Below are positions 8,677-16,779 of a stretch of 36,185 bases of DNA, piece by piece; position 1 is the first letter of the stretch, and every line of letters starts with the position of its first letter. Source of the DNA: Desulfobacteraceae bacterium. GTDB taxonomy: Bacteria; Desulfobacterota; Desulfobacteria; Desulfobacterales; Desulfosalsimonadaceae. Below the pieces are notes generated by a model, which saw nothing but the letters and a program-made list of their open reading frames with translations, was not told the DNA's origin and did not search any database. The DNA lies in contig JAIPDT010000011.1 in the NCBI GenBank assembly GCA_021737545.1, positions 1-36,185 on the forward strand, written 5' to 3'. Made by a program: the position numbers and the translations under genes.

Positions 8677-10977
8677 TCAGCCGGCTTGCACTTCCTCAAG
8701 CCCTGCCAATATTTCACGTGCTTTATCTGAGTTTTCGAAATTTTCGTCAAGCTCCAGGGCCTTTTCAAGGGCTTTTTTCGCCCTCCTCTTATCGCCTTTT
8801 TTAAGGTATGCCATGCCTATGTGGTACTGTACAGTCGGATTGCCGGGCAGTTTTTCCATGCTTGCGGAAAATTCCCGGATGGCCGAATCATAAAGTCCCA
8901 TTTTATAATATACCCACCCGAGTGTGTCAGCCACACGGGGGTCGTCGGGCATCTGGTCTTTTGCCTTTTTGGCCAGTTCCAGGGCCTTGTTTAAATCTTT
9001 GTTCTCTTCGGTCAGTGCATAGGCCAGATTATTGGCTGCTGCAACAAAATCTGGATTTATTTCAAGGGCTTTTCGATAATGGGGCATGGCCCTGTCCCGC
9101 CTGCCGGTCATGGAGTTTAAAATGCCTAGCATCATGTGCGGCATGACCTGTTCCGGCTTGTTTTCAGCAGTTTTCCCGAATTGGGCGATTGCCTCCCGTG
9201 TTTTGTTTTCCTGCATATACAGGTGTGCCAGTGAATAGTAGGTCGGCAGATAGTCTTCGTTTTCGATCAGGGCCTTTTTAAAAAGGCGTTCCGCCTCTGC
9301 AGGTTCGCCCCTGAGCATCATCACTCTGCCCTTTAGATTGTAAACAGGCGCCAGTATATGCGAGTTTTCGCTAAATTTTCTAATTCTTTCATCGCAGGAG
9401 GCGACGGCTTTTTCCAATTTGTTCTGCTCGATAAGTATTTCCACAAGGTTGACAAATGCCAGGGTGTGACGGGGATTCCGGGACAGTGCGGACTCGAATG
9501 CGGATATGGCCTTTTCATGCTCCCCCCGAAGCCGGCGGACAATCCCCAGGTTGTAATAGCCCGCAGGAGCCTGTGGAGAAATCTGAATGATTCTGTTAAA
9601 CAGCTCTTCGGCCTTTTCATAGTCCTGTTCGGTGATATTAATTTCACCGAGCATGGAAAGGGCCTGGATATTTTCGGGCGATGCTTCCAGTGCCTGTCTG
9701 CAGGCTTCTTCCGCCTGGGTGAAGTTGCGTTCCAGATAATGAATCCGGGCCATAAGGAGGCGTGCCGGAACGTACTCGGCGCTATTCTGGCCGATCTTTG
9801 CCAGGCTCGTTTTGGCCGCATTTAATTCGTCTGCCTTCATATGCGCCAATGCCTGAAGGTAGTCTATCTTTTCGGGTTCGGAAAAATTCTCCCGGATTTT
9901 CTTGTAGAGAGAAATCGCATCGCTGTAATTCTTCTCTTCCAATAGAAGTCGCGCCTTTAACAGTTGAGCGGGCAGGTAGTCAGGTTTTTTTTCCAGGGCA
10001 TGGTTTATGTATTTTGCAGCTTGCCCGAGTTGGCCGGAACCGATATAGAAATCCGACAGGGCAAGCATCAGTCCAACATTTTCCGGTTGCAATTCAAGTG
10101 CCTTGCGGTACATGGAAAGCGCCTTGTCCAGCTCTTTGATCCTTTCGTAAAACGAGGCGGTTGCCAGGTAGGACTTAATGTTGTGAGGGTTGACTTTGAT
10201 GGCTTTCCGGAATGTCTCTTCAGCCTTTTCCCGCTCTCCGCGGCCGGCGTATATACTGGCCAGCAGCAGATAAAGCTTGGGATTGTCCGGTTCTGTTTTG
10301 AGCGCTTCCTTTACTGCGGCTTCGGCTTTTTCCGGTCTGTCGGCAGCCGAATGCAGCTGGTAGATTGCCAGGTGCAGGGGCAGGGAGTCGGGGTTGTGCT
10401 TTATCCCTTTTTCCAAAATCTGTTCCGCATCCTGAAATTTTTGTTGTTGGATGGCTATATTGGCCCTGGCAGTATAAGCCCGCTCCTTGGAGGGGTCGAG
10501 GTTTATAATTTTTTCATAAAGCCGGGCTGCTTTGTTAAATTCGTGCTCCCGGGCGTATACTCCGGCCATCAGATAAAGGGCGGACAAGTTATTTTCATCT
10601 TCTTTTATGACACGGTTCAAAATGCGTTTTGCCTCCCGGAAATCCCCCTGCAAAAGGTACAGGGTGGCCAGCTTGATCTGAATTGAGCTTTTGCCGGGTT
10701 CGAGTTTAACCGCTTTTTCAAATGCTGAAAATGCGCTGTTTACATCGCCGAGTCTTAAATAGGTTTCTCCCAGGCGGGCATGTGCGGCACCAAATTCAGG
10801 GTTGATTTCGATTGCTTCCTGCAGATTGTCCCTGGCGCAAACGTAGTCTTGCTGCTCAAAGCAATTTTGGGCTTTTTCATAAAAGGCCTGTTGACGCTCC
10901 TTGTTTTTGTCCTGACACCCAAAGATGCAACACAGGCATGCAAGTGCGAAAAATAAGCTTTGCAGTCTAAGTTTCAT
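8677..10977 (-). CDS. TPR-repeat lipoprotein
   Basis: Long helical-repeat scaffold. Nearly the whole 766-residue product is made of about twenty 34-residue TPR units (for example AHARLGETYLRLGDVNSAFSAFEKAVKLEP and ADTLGWVYYKMGLYDSAIREFSASMEKLP). The start is set at ATG 10977, not 11064, because this gives a classic lipoprotein signal: MKLRLQSLFFALACLCCIFGC, with the IFGC lipobox placing the lipid-bearing Cys at about residue 21. The protein is therefore expected to be anchored to a membrane facing the periplasm. Such proteins assemble envelope or polysaccharide export machinery, but the neighbours do not say which. Downstream it is followed by the coiled-coil membrane protein; upstream lies the Cys-rich/fdhD group with a 56-bp gap. 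Confidence 0.9.
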   Translation of the reverse strand: MKLRLQSLFFALACLCCIFGCQDKNKERQQAFYEKAQNCFEQQDYVCARDNLQEAIEINPEFGAAHARLGETYLRLGDVNSAFSAFEKAVKLEPGKSSIQIKLATLYLLQGDFREAKRILNRVIKEDENNLSALYLMAGVYAREHEFNKAARLYEKIINLDPSKERAYTARANIAIQQQKFQDAEQILEKGIKHNPDSLPLHLAIYQLHSAADRPEKAEAAVKEALKTEPDNPKLYLLLASIYAGRGEREKAEETFRKAIKVNPHNIKSYLATASFYERIKELDKALSMYRKALELQPENVGLMLALSDFYIGSGQLGQAAKYINHALEKKPDYLPAQLLKARLLLEEKNYSDAISLYKKIRENFSEPEKIDYLQALAHMKADELNAAKTSLAKIGQNSAEYVPARLLMARIHYLERNFTQAEEACRQALEASPENIQALSMLGEINITEQDYEKAEELFNRIIQISPQAPAGYYNLGIVRRLRGEHEKAISAFESALSRNPRHTLAFVNLVEILIEQNKLEKAVASCDERIRKFSENSHILAPVYNLKGRVMMLRGEPAEAERLFKKALIENEDYLPTYYSLAHLYMQENKTREAIAQFGKTAENKPEQVMPHMMLGILNSMTGRRDRAMPHYRKALEINPDFVAAANNLAYALTEENKDLNKALELAKKAKDQMPDDPRVADTLGWVYYKMGLYDSAIREFSASMEKLPGNPTVQYHIGMAYLKKGDKRRAKKALEKALELDENFENSDKAREILAGLEEVQAG

Positions 10978-11033
10978 GGATTTTTCCGGATCCTGTAAGT
11001 AATATTTTTTTGCAGGGGTAAAAAAGATATACC

Positions 11034-11225
11034 CTATTTTGAAGGTTTTTGTGCGTAATGACAAGAATTTTTACCGGCTTTGTCGTTCAGGCATACGCTA
11101 CACCGGCTGTCTGCACACATTTGACAGGAAAAACAATCACGGCACGGGTGTTTTTTTAATTCAACAGGCTGAGGTTCCGGAACATAGACCTTGCCCTTGA
11201 GTCCGGATATTTTCACAAACGGCAT
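11034..11225 (-). CDS. Small cysteine-rich protein next to fdhD
   Basis: A 63-residue protein with eight cysteines concentrated in the C-terminal two thirds: HPCRDCFSCQMC, then CSVCL and a final C. The N-terminus (MPFVKISGLKGKVYVPE) looks like a short beta-structured segment. The Cys spacing suggests zinc or Fe-S binding; no named family is recognised. The ATG at 11225 has a good AAGGAG site. It begins 15 nt after the fdhD stop, so it is co-transcribed with fdhD and may act in formate dehydrogenase maturation or sulfur handling; that role is inferred only from position. Confidence 0.75.
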   Translation of the reverse strand: MPFVKISGLKGKVYVPEPQPVELKKHPCRDCFSCQMCADSRCSVCLNDKAGKNSCHYAQKPSK

Positions 11226-11240
11226 TTTAATTTCTCCTTA

Positions 11241-12053
11241 TTAACCGTGGCTTTGCCCGGACAATATTCTCTCATCCCCGCAGAATACCATGAAACGGCT
11301 GCCTTTTGCGCAGGCCAGAGTCATGTTTACCGAATATCCCAGGTCCACAGCAAGAGTGGTGGGTCTTGATATACCGACCATCATTTCTATGCCCGCCCGC
11401 CCGGCCTTCTGCACAAGTTCGTAACTGAGCCGCGAAGACATGACGGCAAAGCAGGCTTCCTTGATTTTGCCTTCCAGAAAGATCTTGCCGATGGCCTTGT
11501 CAAGGGCGTTGTGCCTGCCTACGTCCTCTGCAGAAGCCATTTCCTCCATGTTTTTATTAAATATTGCAGCTGCATGTGCTCCTCTTGTTTTTTTATAAAG
11601 AGGCTGGCGCCAGGGCAGTGTACGAATACAGGCAAGAACCCGGTTTACATCAAATAAAGCGTTATTGGGCACGGGGGCAAGAATTTGGTTGATGTCGGCA
11701 ATAACTTCTTTGCCGCAGATTCCGCAGCTTGTCTGACCTACAAAGCCTTTGCGCTCGAGAAGTTCGGATACCAAGAGGCGTCTTTGCTCGGCCAGGGTGA
11801 CTGTGACGACATTTATTTCATCTTCTTTGCAGAAACCAATTGCAGATATTTCTCCGGGTTCGTCCACAAGTCCTTCCGCCAGGCAGAAACCGGCGGCATG
11901 TGCAATTTCATCGCCGGGCGTGCGCATTACAACAGAGTAAGGACTCCCTGCAACCCGGATTGACAGGGGCTCTTCAATGATAAGATCGCGGGTTCGCCGG
12001 TTACGTTCGCCTTTGTAATATTCGATGTGGTCGGTGGAAACAGTTTCGATCAT
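11241..12053 (-). CDS. fdhD: Formate dehydrogenase accessory sulfurtransferase FdhD
   Basis: FdhD passes sulfur from a cysteine desulfurase to the molybdenum or tungsten cofactor of formate dehydrogenase, a step needed for activity. The 270-residue product has EEPLSIRVAGSPYSVVMRTPGD near the N-terminus, the sulfur-carrying CxxC loop TSCGICGKE (C110 and C113), the SAEDVGRHNALDKAIG motif and SSRLSYELVQKA, all typical of the family. The start is ATG 12053, 9 nt after the preceding stop and with little ribosome binding site, so translation is probably coupled. No formate dehydrogenase gene lies in the window. The location between a lone HsdR-N-domain gene and a Cys-rich mini-gene is notable. Confidence 0.95.
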   Translation of the reverse strand: MIETVSTDHIEYYKGERNRRTRDLIIEEPLSIRVAGSPYSVVMRTPGDEIAHAAGFCLAEGLVDEPGEISAIGFCKEDEINVVTVTLAEQRRLLVSELLERKGFVGQTSCGICGKEVIADINQILAPVPNNALFDVNRVLACIRTLPWRQPLYKKTRGAHAAAIFNKNMEEMASAEDVGRHNALDKAIGKIFLEGKIKEACFAVMSSRLSYELVQKAGRAGIEMMVGISRPTTLAVDLGYSVNMTLACAKGSRFMVFCGDERILSGQSHG

Positions 12054-12062
12054 GATTTTTAT

Positions 12063-12623
12063 TTATAAGCTTCCGCACGTGTAATCTTCGCATTCCTTTT
12101 GCGTTAGAACTTCCATGGCAAACAAAATGCGCTTTTCTTTTTCTCTGCGGCCCTCGTCAGGCTGATGAGATAGGGGCTGCAGTTTGTCGAGCATTCTGAT
12201 TGCCTCGGTCCTTGAAAATATGGCATCAAGACCGGAGCCTATGACTTTGCCGGAAAAAGTTTCCATTATTTCGGCATCTTCTGCGTTAGTCACAGCCGCA
12301 TATGGGATGACGGAGTTTTCAACAAGCCTGGCTACGGCAAGTGCAGTCCGCCGCCTGGATACAAGGGAACCGGGTCTGAATAATATGACCATAAACGGTC
12401 TGCCTTCAGGCTTTATGAGGAAATCCACCCCGACTTCGCCGGTTCTTCCGTCTATTTCCAGCGGCAGGCGCAGGCGGGGATGAATATCGGTTTTCTCATA
12501 GCCTTTCTGTTTTATCAGAAATTTTGCGATTTTCTGCCTCGCCCGCTCGTCATGGGTATCTGTCACGGCTCTTTCTGTAATAAAATCGGTGGTTTCTCCT
12601 AGTATGAGGTGATGTGTGCCCAT
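12063..12623 (-). CDS. Lone type I restriction HsdR N-terminal-domain protein
   Basis: The 186-residue product resembles the stand-alone HSDR_N_2 domain (PD-(D/E)xK fold) found in Desulfobacterota: KIAKFLIKQKGYEKTDI, then GVDFLIKPEGRPFMVILFRPGSLVSRRR, and IPYAAVTNAEDAEIM. In a canonical nuclease the strand after the Asp carries E-x-K; here the matching segment reads FMVILF, so the usual catalytic Glu and Lys are not visible and the protein may be a nucleotide- or ligand-binding derivative. The C-terminus ends in CEDYTCGSL. No HsdM, HsdS or helicase part is nearby, so this is not a restriction system. It sits 6 nt after metW and 9 nt before fdhD, pointing to a housekeeping role of unknown kind. 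Confidence 0.72.
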   Translation of the reverse strand: MGTHHLILGETTDFITERAVTDTHDERARQKIAKFLIKQKGYEKTDIHPRLRLPLEIDGRTGEVGVDFLIKPEGRPFMVILFRPGSLVSRRRTALAVARLVENSVIPYAAVTNAEDAEIMETFSGKVIGSGLDAIFSRTEAIRMLDKLQPLSHQPDEGRREKEKRILFAMEVLTQKECEDYTCGSL

Positions 12624-12629
12624 GGTGTT

Positions 12630-13259
12630 CTATCTTTTGCTGATCAGAAATATGCCGTAGGTGGCACGCAGGTTGGGCAGTGTTTTAACAATGCTGCCGC
12701 TTTTATCCTGTTTGTCGGTGTTGATGGCCACCTCTTCGAGTATCGAAAACCCCACCTCGGAGGCAAATTCACGAAAATCCTTTATGGACAGCACCCGAAT
12801 GTTTGGAGTTCCGTACCATGTATAAGGAAGTTGGGGGGTGACCGGCGCATGCCCTGTAAAAAGGATCTGCAGCCGTACATGCCAGTGTCCGAAATTGGGA
12901 AAGCTTACAATTACTTTTTTCCCGATACGCAGCATTGAATGGATAAGTGCCAGCGGATCATAAACCTGCTGGAGAGTCTGGCTTAAAATTACGTAGTCAA
13001 AGGTGTTGTCAGGATAATCGTGCACCTCTTCGTTGATGTCTCCCTGGATGACGGACAGGCCCTTTTCAATGCACTTGACCACCCTTTGTTCCACAATTTC
13101 AATACCGGTTTCCCTGACCTGTTTGTCTTCCTTGAGATGTGCCAGCAACTCGCCTTCTCCGCAGCCAAGCCCGATCACTTTGGATCCCGGCTTAATCCAG
13201 GAGTCAATGACCCGGAGATCGAAGCGCAAGTGATTATTCTGAGTCGTGTTGGTATACAC
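12630..13259 (-). CDS. metW: Methionine biosynthesis protein MetW
   Basis: MetW is a methyltransferase-fold protein that works with MetX in methionine synthesis. The 209-residue product has the Rossmann motif KVIGLGCGEGELLAHL and the post-motif YVILSQTLQQVYDP, with the family signature FPNFGHWHVRLQ. The start codon is GTG 13259 (MYTNTTQNN), which makes the gene overlap the end of metX by 26 bp; this overlap supports translational coupling, and no better start lies just downstream. Family members usually have aspartate in the first glycine loop (LDLGCGDG); here it reads GLGCGEG. The metX-metW pair is the normal arrangement. Confidence 0.93.
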   Translation of the reverse strand: MYTNTTQNNHLRFDLRVIDSWIKPGSKVIGLGCGEGELLAHLKEDKQVRETGIEIVEQRVVKCIEKGLSVIQGDINEEVHDYPDNTFDYVILSQTLQQVYDPLALIHSMLRIGKKVIVSFPNFGHWHVRLQILFTGHAPVTPQLPYTWYGTPNIRVLSIKDFREFASEVGFSILEEVAINTDKQDKSGSIVKTLPNLRATYGIFLISKR

Positions 13260-14406
13260 TGTCTATAAACCCTCTGATCAGATCTGTTAATCTCTTGTTC
13301 GGCATTAAAAAGGCGTCATGGCCCCATTCGGCCTCGACCTCGCAGAAACTGACATCCAGGCCGCTTTTTTTCATAGCCTTGACCATCTCTCTTGACTGAT
13401 ATGTGGGATACAACCAGTCGGAAGTAAAGGAGACCACCATGAATCTGGCACTGGCCATAGAAAAAACACGGATTGCGGAGCTTGTATTTTTAAACCCGGT
13501 CAGGTCGAAGTAGTCTGCAGCCTTGGTTATGTATAAAAACGAATTTGCATCAAATCTTTCCACAAACTTGGCCCCCTGGTGGCGCAGGTAGCTTTCCACC
13601 TGGAAATCAACATCAAACTGGTAGGAAAAATCCTCCTTGTCCTGGAGCCGGCGGCCGAATTTTCTGCGCATGGCCTCGTCTGAAAGATATGTGATATGTC
13701 CTATCATCCGTGCAACAGACAAACCCAGATCAGGATTCTTTTTTCCGTAATAGTCTCCCTGGTTCCAGTTGGGGTCTGCCACTATGGCCTGCCTGGAGAC
13801 CTCGTTGAATGCGATGGCAAGCGCGGAATGGCGCATTGTAGTTGCAAGAGGTGTGGCCGATCTTACCATTTCCGGATATTGCACGCACCACTGAAGCACC
13901 TGCATACCTCCCATGGAGCCGCCGAGCATGGACAGGATCTTTTCAATGCCCAAATGATCCATGAGAGCCTTCTGAGCCCGTACCATGTCGCCGATGGTTA
14001 CAAACGGGAAATCCATGCCGTAGGGCTTGCCGGTGGCCGGGTTTATTGAAGATGGTCCGGTGGAGCCCATGCACCCGCCAAGTACGTTGGAGCAGACCAC
14101 GAAATATTTGTCAGTATCAACGCCTTTGCCCGGACCTATCATGTTATCCCACCAACCCGGCTTCTCGTCGCTGTCCGAGTAGTAGCCCGCGGCATGAGAG
14201 TCTCCTGTAAGTGCGTGTAGCACCAGCACCACGTTGCTTTTATCGGGATTCAGCGTGCCGTAGGTTTCATAGGCCAGGGTGATGGGGCCGAGTTTTGCTC
14301 CGCTGTCAAGCAGCATTTCATTGGGCGGCTCGGCAAAAGTGAAAAATTTTTTTTCCACTTTTCCAACAGATTTTTCGGCTGTATCATGGGTTATATATTC
14401 ACTCAT
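13234..14406 (-). CDS. metX: Homoserine O-acetyltransferase MetX
   Basis: MetX acylates L-homoserine from acetyl-CoA (or succinyl-CoA), opening the methionine branch. The 390-residue alpha/beta-hydrolase shows LAYETYGTLN, HALTGDSHAAG, CSNVLGGCMGSTGPSSINP and the nucleophile elbow LGGSMGGMQ (S164); the acid and base lie in SFTSDWLYP and EWGHDAFL. The ATG at 14406 has almost no Shine-Dalgarno sequence. An 84-nt repeat-like element lies 24 nt upstream in sense orientation (separate entry) and may shape its 5' leader. It is the first gene of a minus-strand run through metW to the coiled-coil protein. Substrate choice between acetyl- and succinyl-CoA cannot be decided from sequence alone. Confidence 0.95.
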   Translation of the reverse strand: MSEYITHDTAEKSVGKVEKKFFTFAEPPNEMLLDSGAKLGPITLAYETYGTLNPDKSNVVLVLHALTGDSHAAGYYSDSDEKPGWWDNMIGPGKGVDTDKYFVVCSNVLGGCMGSTGPSSINPATGKPYGMDFPFVTIGDMVRAQKALMDHLGIEKILSMLGGSMGGMQVLQWCVQYPEMVRSATPLATTMRHSALAIAFNEVSRQAIVADPNWNQGDYYGKKNPDLGLSVARMIGHITYLSDEAMRRKFGRRLQDKEDFSYQFDVDFQVESYLRHQGAKFVERFDANSFLYITKAADYFDLTGFKNTSSAIRVFSMASARFMVVSFTSDWLYPTYQSREMVKAMKKSGLDVSFCEVEAEWGHDAFLMPNKRLTDLIRGFIDSVYQHDSE

Positions 14407-14430
14407 AAAACAAGTTAATCATTACCAAAT

Positions 14431-14514
14431 GGTTTCGTAAACAGCGATCCGTACCGCCACGGCGGTATTTTTGCGTAAAAGGAAGCCCTGAGGTCGGGGT
14501 CAATTTCTTTGCTC
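14431..14514 (-). repeat. 84-nt leader element upstream of metX (copy 1)
   Basis: Read on the minus strand it starts GAGCAAAGAAATTGACC, passes through TTTTACGCAAAAA, a hairpin TACCGCC-GT-GGCGGTA, and ends GCTGTTTACGAAACC, 24 nt before the metX ATG. It aligns without gaps to 22848-22931 (68 of 84 positions by hand count). The hairpin stem differs by a compensated pair (C-G here, T-A in copy 2). A further stem joins AGGTCGGGGT (14491-14500 on the plus strand) with ACCCCGACCT (14534-14543), extended by GGAAGCCC/GGGCTTCC. It may be a dispersed repeat or a structured leader RNA. Confidence 0.65.
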
Positions 14515-14552
14515 AATGTCGCTTCAAAAACAAACCCCGACCTTGGGCTTCC
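14481..14552. repeat. Long hairpin in metX leader
   Basis: Arms GGAAGCCCTGAGGTCGGGGT (14481-14500) and ACCCCGACCTTGGGCTTCC (14534-14552) pair over about 19 bp with one bulge, enclosing a 33-nt loop. The metX-side arm lies inside the 84-nt element. A stem of this stability in the metX leader could affect transcription or translation, or be part of a mobile palindromic unit. Confidence 0.7.
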
Positions 14553-14620
14553 TTGGAAGTATTCCCCCGGGTGCCGTTGGTACCGAGCCACAACAGTAAC
14601 TTCTTCTGAATTTAATGGCA

Positions 14621-14642
14621 AAGGGGGGCCGCATCCCCCCTT
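14621..14642. terminator. G/C hairpin downstream of cooS, possible terminator
   Basis: AAGGGGGG-CCGCAT-CCCCCCTT forms a perfect 8-bp stem with a 6-nt loop, about 110 bp beyond the cooS stop. It has no clear U-tract on either strand, so intrinsic termination is only possible; it could also protect a 3' end. Confidence 0.35.
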
Positions 14643-14753
14643 ATACGGCAAAAACCTTATGGTTTCAAATAAATATTGAGTTCCTGCTTCAGATCACCAG
14701 CCACTTACCACATCTCTCAATATCTCATACCACTTACCACATATCACTAACTA

Positions 14754-16718
14754 TTATGCCAGATCCCTTCTTTCGGCCATGTCCACCAGTTTGCGTTCCC
14801 GGGCCTTGTCGATTCCCAGCGCTTTGCGCTTTCCATCGATGTGAGCGATCATTTTTTGGGCCATTTCATGGGGGTCTTTTGTAAATCCCCATTTGCCCAG
14901 GCCCTGTTTTTCAAGCCCTTCAAAGAGCAGTTTGTGGAAATGGGTGTTTTCAACGATCGGGAAGGTTACCCCGAATATCGTGTAGACTCCGGAAGCCACG
15001 AAATACTGGCCGATGCATATGGCCTTCTCACTCATGTACTCCGGAGCCGCTCCGGCCACCGGAAGTTCTGCAATGGTTTCGCCCAGGCCGCCGACTTTGA
15101 CCATCTCGCTTGCTGCGATCAGAATCCTGCTGTTGTCCACGCAGGCACCCATGCCGAGCACGGGCGGCATGCCCACAGCCTCGCATACCTCGCTTAGGCC
15201 CGGCCCGGCCAGATATGCGGCCTCCGGAGAGCAGAGCCCGGCCTTGGCAAGAGCGATCTGGGAACAGCCGGTCTGCAGTACCAGGACATCGTTTTTGATC
15301 AGTTCCCTGACCAGTTCCACGTGTACCCAGTCCTGTTTGACCCTGGGGTTGGTGCACCCCACAACTCCTGCTACCCCGCGGATCCTGCCGTTGATGATGT
15401 TGTCGTTTAGCGGTGTGTAGCTGCCCCGAAAGCTTCCGCCCAGCATGTAGTTAATGTATTCATAGGAAAATCCGTGAACCCCTGTGTTGCGGATGTCGGG
15501 AATCTGGACCGGGTGCTTGCGGGACTTGAAGCGAGAGATGGCCTTTATAACTATTTCATCCGTGCATTCGTTCGGGTTATGCTCGTGGAATTCCACGTGA
15601 TCAGCCCCCTCGATGTGGCACCTGGGGTTGGTGGTAAAAAGGTAGGTGCCGTAGCATTCTGCCACCCTGGCCAGGGCCTGCTGGATGCACTGGACATCTA
15701 CGGCCATGGCATCCACTGCGCCTGTGACCATGATGGCCTCGGTGGAGGTGAAATTTCCTGCGTGCGGTATGCCGTGCCGGGAAAGCATTTCAAGACCCGA
15801 GCAGCACATGCCCACAAGGTTGATTCCTTCTGCGCCGGCTTCTTTGGCGGCCTGAATCAATGCCGGAGAGTTGACAGATGCGACCATGGATTCAAAAAGA
15901 TTCGGTTCATGGCCGTGGATGATTATGTTGACCTGGTTTTCCTTGAGTACGCCCATGTTGACCTCTGCAGCCACCGGAACCGGGGTGCCGAACAGGATGT
16001 CGGAAATCTCGGTGGCAACCATGGAGCCGCCCCAGCCGTCGGAAAGCGCGGTGCGGCTGCACTGCTTGGTAATGTTTTCATAGTGCTGATCCACGCCCAT
16101 GTGCGTGCGGTGCATCATCTCCATGATTTCGCGCATGGCGCCCCGCGGCACGATTCCAAGTTTCCTCCAGGTCTCTAAGGTTTTCGGAGGTACGCGCTGA
16201 GCAAACGGGATTTCTCCCTCAACCTGCGTATAGGTTCTTTCCAGTTCCTGGTATAGAGCCTTTGCCACTTCCTCGTTGCTCTTTTCTTCCGTCTCGATTC
16301 CGATGGACTGGGCTACTTCAATCAGTTTAATCGGGTCCTTGATTGTATAATCCTTTATATTGCCGTTTACCACTTCTCTGAACAGGTCGAGCATTGCCAT
16401 GCCATGGTCTGTGTGGGCCGCTCCCCCGGCTGCAATCATGCGGCCGAAATTTCTTGCCATGATTGTGTCAATGGTGGCTCCGCAGACCCCTACCTTACTG
16501 TAAGGGTCCTTTGCATTTAACCTGCAGGGCCCCATGGAACAGTGCTTGCAGCATGCCGAATCAGCACCTATGGGGCAGGCTTTCATGGCCGCAGCCCTGT
16601 CAAAGCACAGCTCAATCCCGTCCTGCCTGGCTTTTTTCAGCATTTGTCCGGTTGTCTCGCAGCTGGTTATCTCCTTGATTTCCGGCAGTGTTTTTTCTTT
16701 GGATTTTTTCTTTTCCAT
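14754..16718 (-). CDS. cooS: Anaerobic carbon monoxide dehydrogenase catalytic subunit
   Basis: Ni-Fe-S enzyme interconverting CO and CO2 in the cytoplasm. The 654-residue product matches the monofunctional CooS family in length. The N-terminal B/D-cluster cysteines lie in CPIGADSACCKHCSMGPC (about residues 48-65). Residues matching the C-cluster ligands are present: the His in IHGHEPNL and the cysteines in GMCCSGLEML, DVQCIQQ, GCTNPRVKQ, QTGCSQIAL and GACVDNSRI. The ATG at 16718 has a good GGAGG site. No cooC nickel chaperone, cooF ferredoxin, hydrogenase or acetyl-CoA synthase gene is adjacent, so it is a stand-alone CODH. It may supply CO-derived electrons to ferredoxin or detoxify CO. Upstream, an inverted repeat is a candidate operator. 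Confidence 0.96.
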   Translation of the reverse strand: MEKKKSKEKTLPEIKEITSCETTGQMLKKARQDGIELCFDRAAAMKACPIGADSACCKHCSMGPCRLNAKDPYSKVGVCGATIDTIMARNFGRMIAAGGAAHTDHGMAMLDLFREVVNGNIKDYTIKDPIKLIEVAQSIGIETEEKSNEEVAKALYQELERTYTQVEGEIPFAQRVPPKTLETWRKLGIVPRGAMREIMEMMHRTHMGVDQHYENITKQCSRTALSDGWGGSMVATEISDILFGTPVPVAAEVNMGVLKENQVNIIIHGHEPNLFESMVASVNSPALIQAAKEAGAEGINLVGMCCSGLEMLSRHGIPHAGNFTSTEAIMVTGAVDAMAVDVQCIQQALARVAECYGTYLFTTNPRCHIEGADHVEFHEHNPNECTDEIVIKAISRFKSRKHPVQIPDIRNTGVHGFSYEYINYMLGGSFRGSYTPLNDNIINGRIRGVAGVVGCTNPRVKQDWVHVELVRELIKNDVLVLQTGCSQIALAKAGLCSPEAAYLAGPGLSEVCEAVGMPPVLGMGACVDNSRILIAASEMVKVGGLGETIAELPVAGAAPEYMSEKAICIGQYFVASGVYTIFGVTFPIVENTHFHKLLFEGLEKQGLGKWGFTKDPHEMAQKMIAHIDGKRKALGIDKARERKLVDMAERRDLA

Positions 16719-16760
16719 ACAGCCTCCGTAAGAATGTTATTTACTTTTCTCAAGTGTACC

Positions 16761-16777
16761 GGCCGGTTCTTCCGGCC
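16761..16777 (-). promoter_or_regulatory. Hairpin in cooS 5' leader
   Basis: GGCCGG (16761-16766) and CCGGCC (16772-16777) form a 6-bp all-G/C stem with a 5-nt loop. It lies 43 bp upstream of the cooS ATG, between the start codon and the inverted repeat at 16780. It has no U-tract, so a leader structure rather than a terminator is likelier. Confidence 0.35.
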
Positions 16778-16779
16778 TG

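Larger units (their letters stand above)
14407..14753. other. metX-cooS intergenic region
   Basis: This 347-bp gap separates the metX start and the cooS stop, both genes being on the minus strand. It contains an 84-nt element plus a flanking G/C hairpin arm near metX, a perfect 8-bp stem hairpin at 14621-14642, and a 13-bp direct repeat CCACTTACCACAT at 14701-14713 and 14730-14742. The ORFs listed here (14415-14651 minus, 14615-14884 plus) run through these structures and have no family resemblance. Confidence 0.6.

Noticed and set aside
9964-10686. 240-codon plus-strand ORF
   Set aside because: Antisense shadow of the TPR lipoprotein; its composition mirrors the repeats.
12063-12623. Functional type I restriction system
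   Set aside because: Only an HsdR N-terminal-type domain is present, with no helicase part, HsdM or HsdS nearby and no visible catalytic E-x-K.
14407-14530. SAM-type riboswitch in front of metX
   Set aside because: There is structured sequence here, but a close copy lies before an RND transporter gene, and I could not match it to a known SAM riboswitch fold.
14415-14651. 78-codon minus-strand ORF upstream of metX
   Set aside because: It translates straight through the 84-nt element and its hairpins, which explain the sequence better than a protein.
14701-14742. 13-bp direct repeat CCACTTACCACAT
   Set aside because: Two short copies only, in an AT-rich intergenic stretch beyond the cooS stop; too little to call an element or a binding-site array.
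15474-16178. 234-codon plus-strand ORF
   Set aside because: Antisense shadow of cooS, whose frame is fully supported by cluster-ligand motifs.
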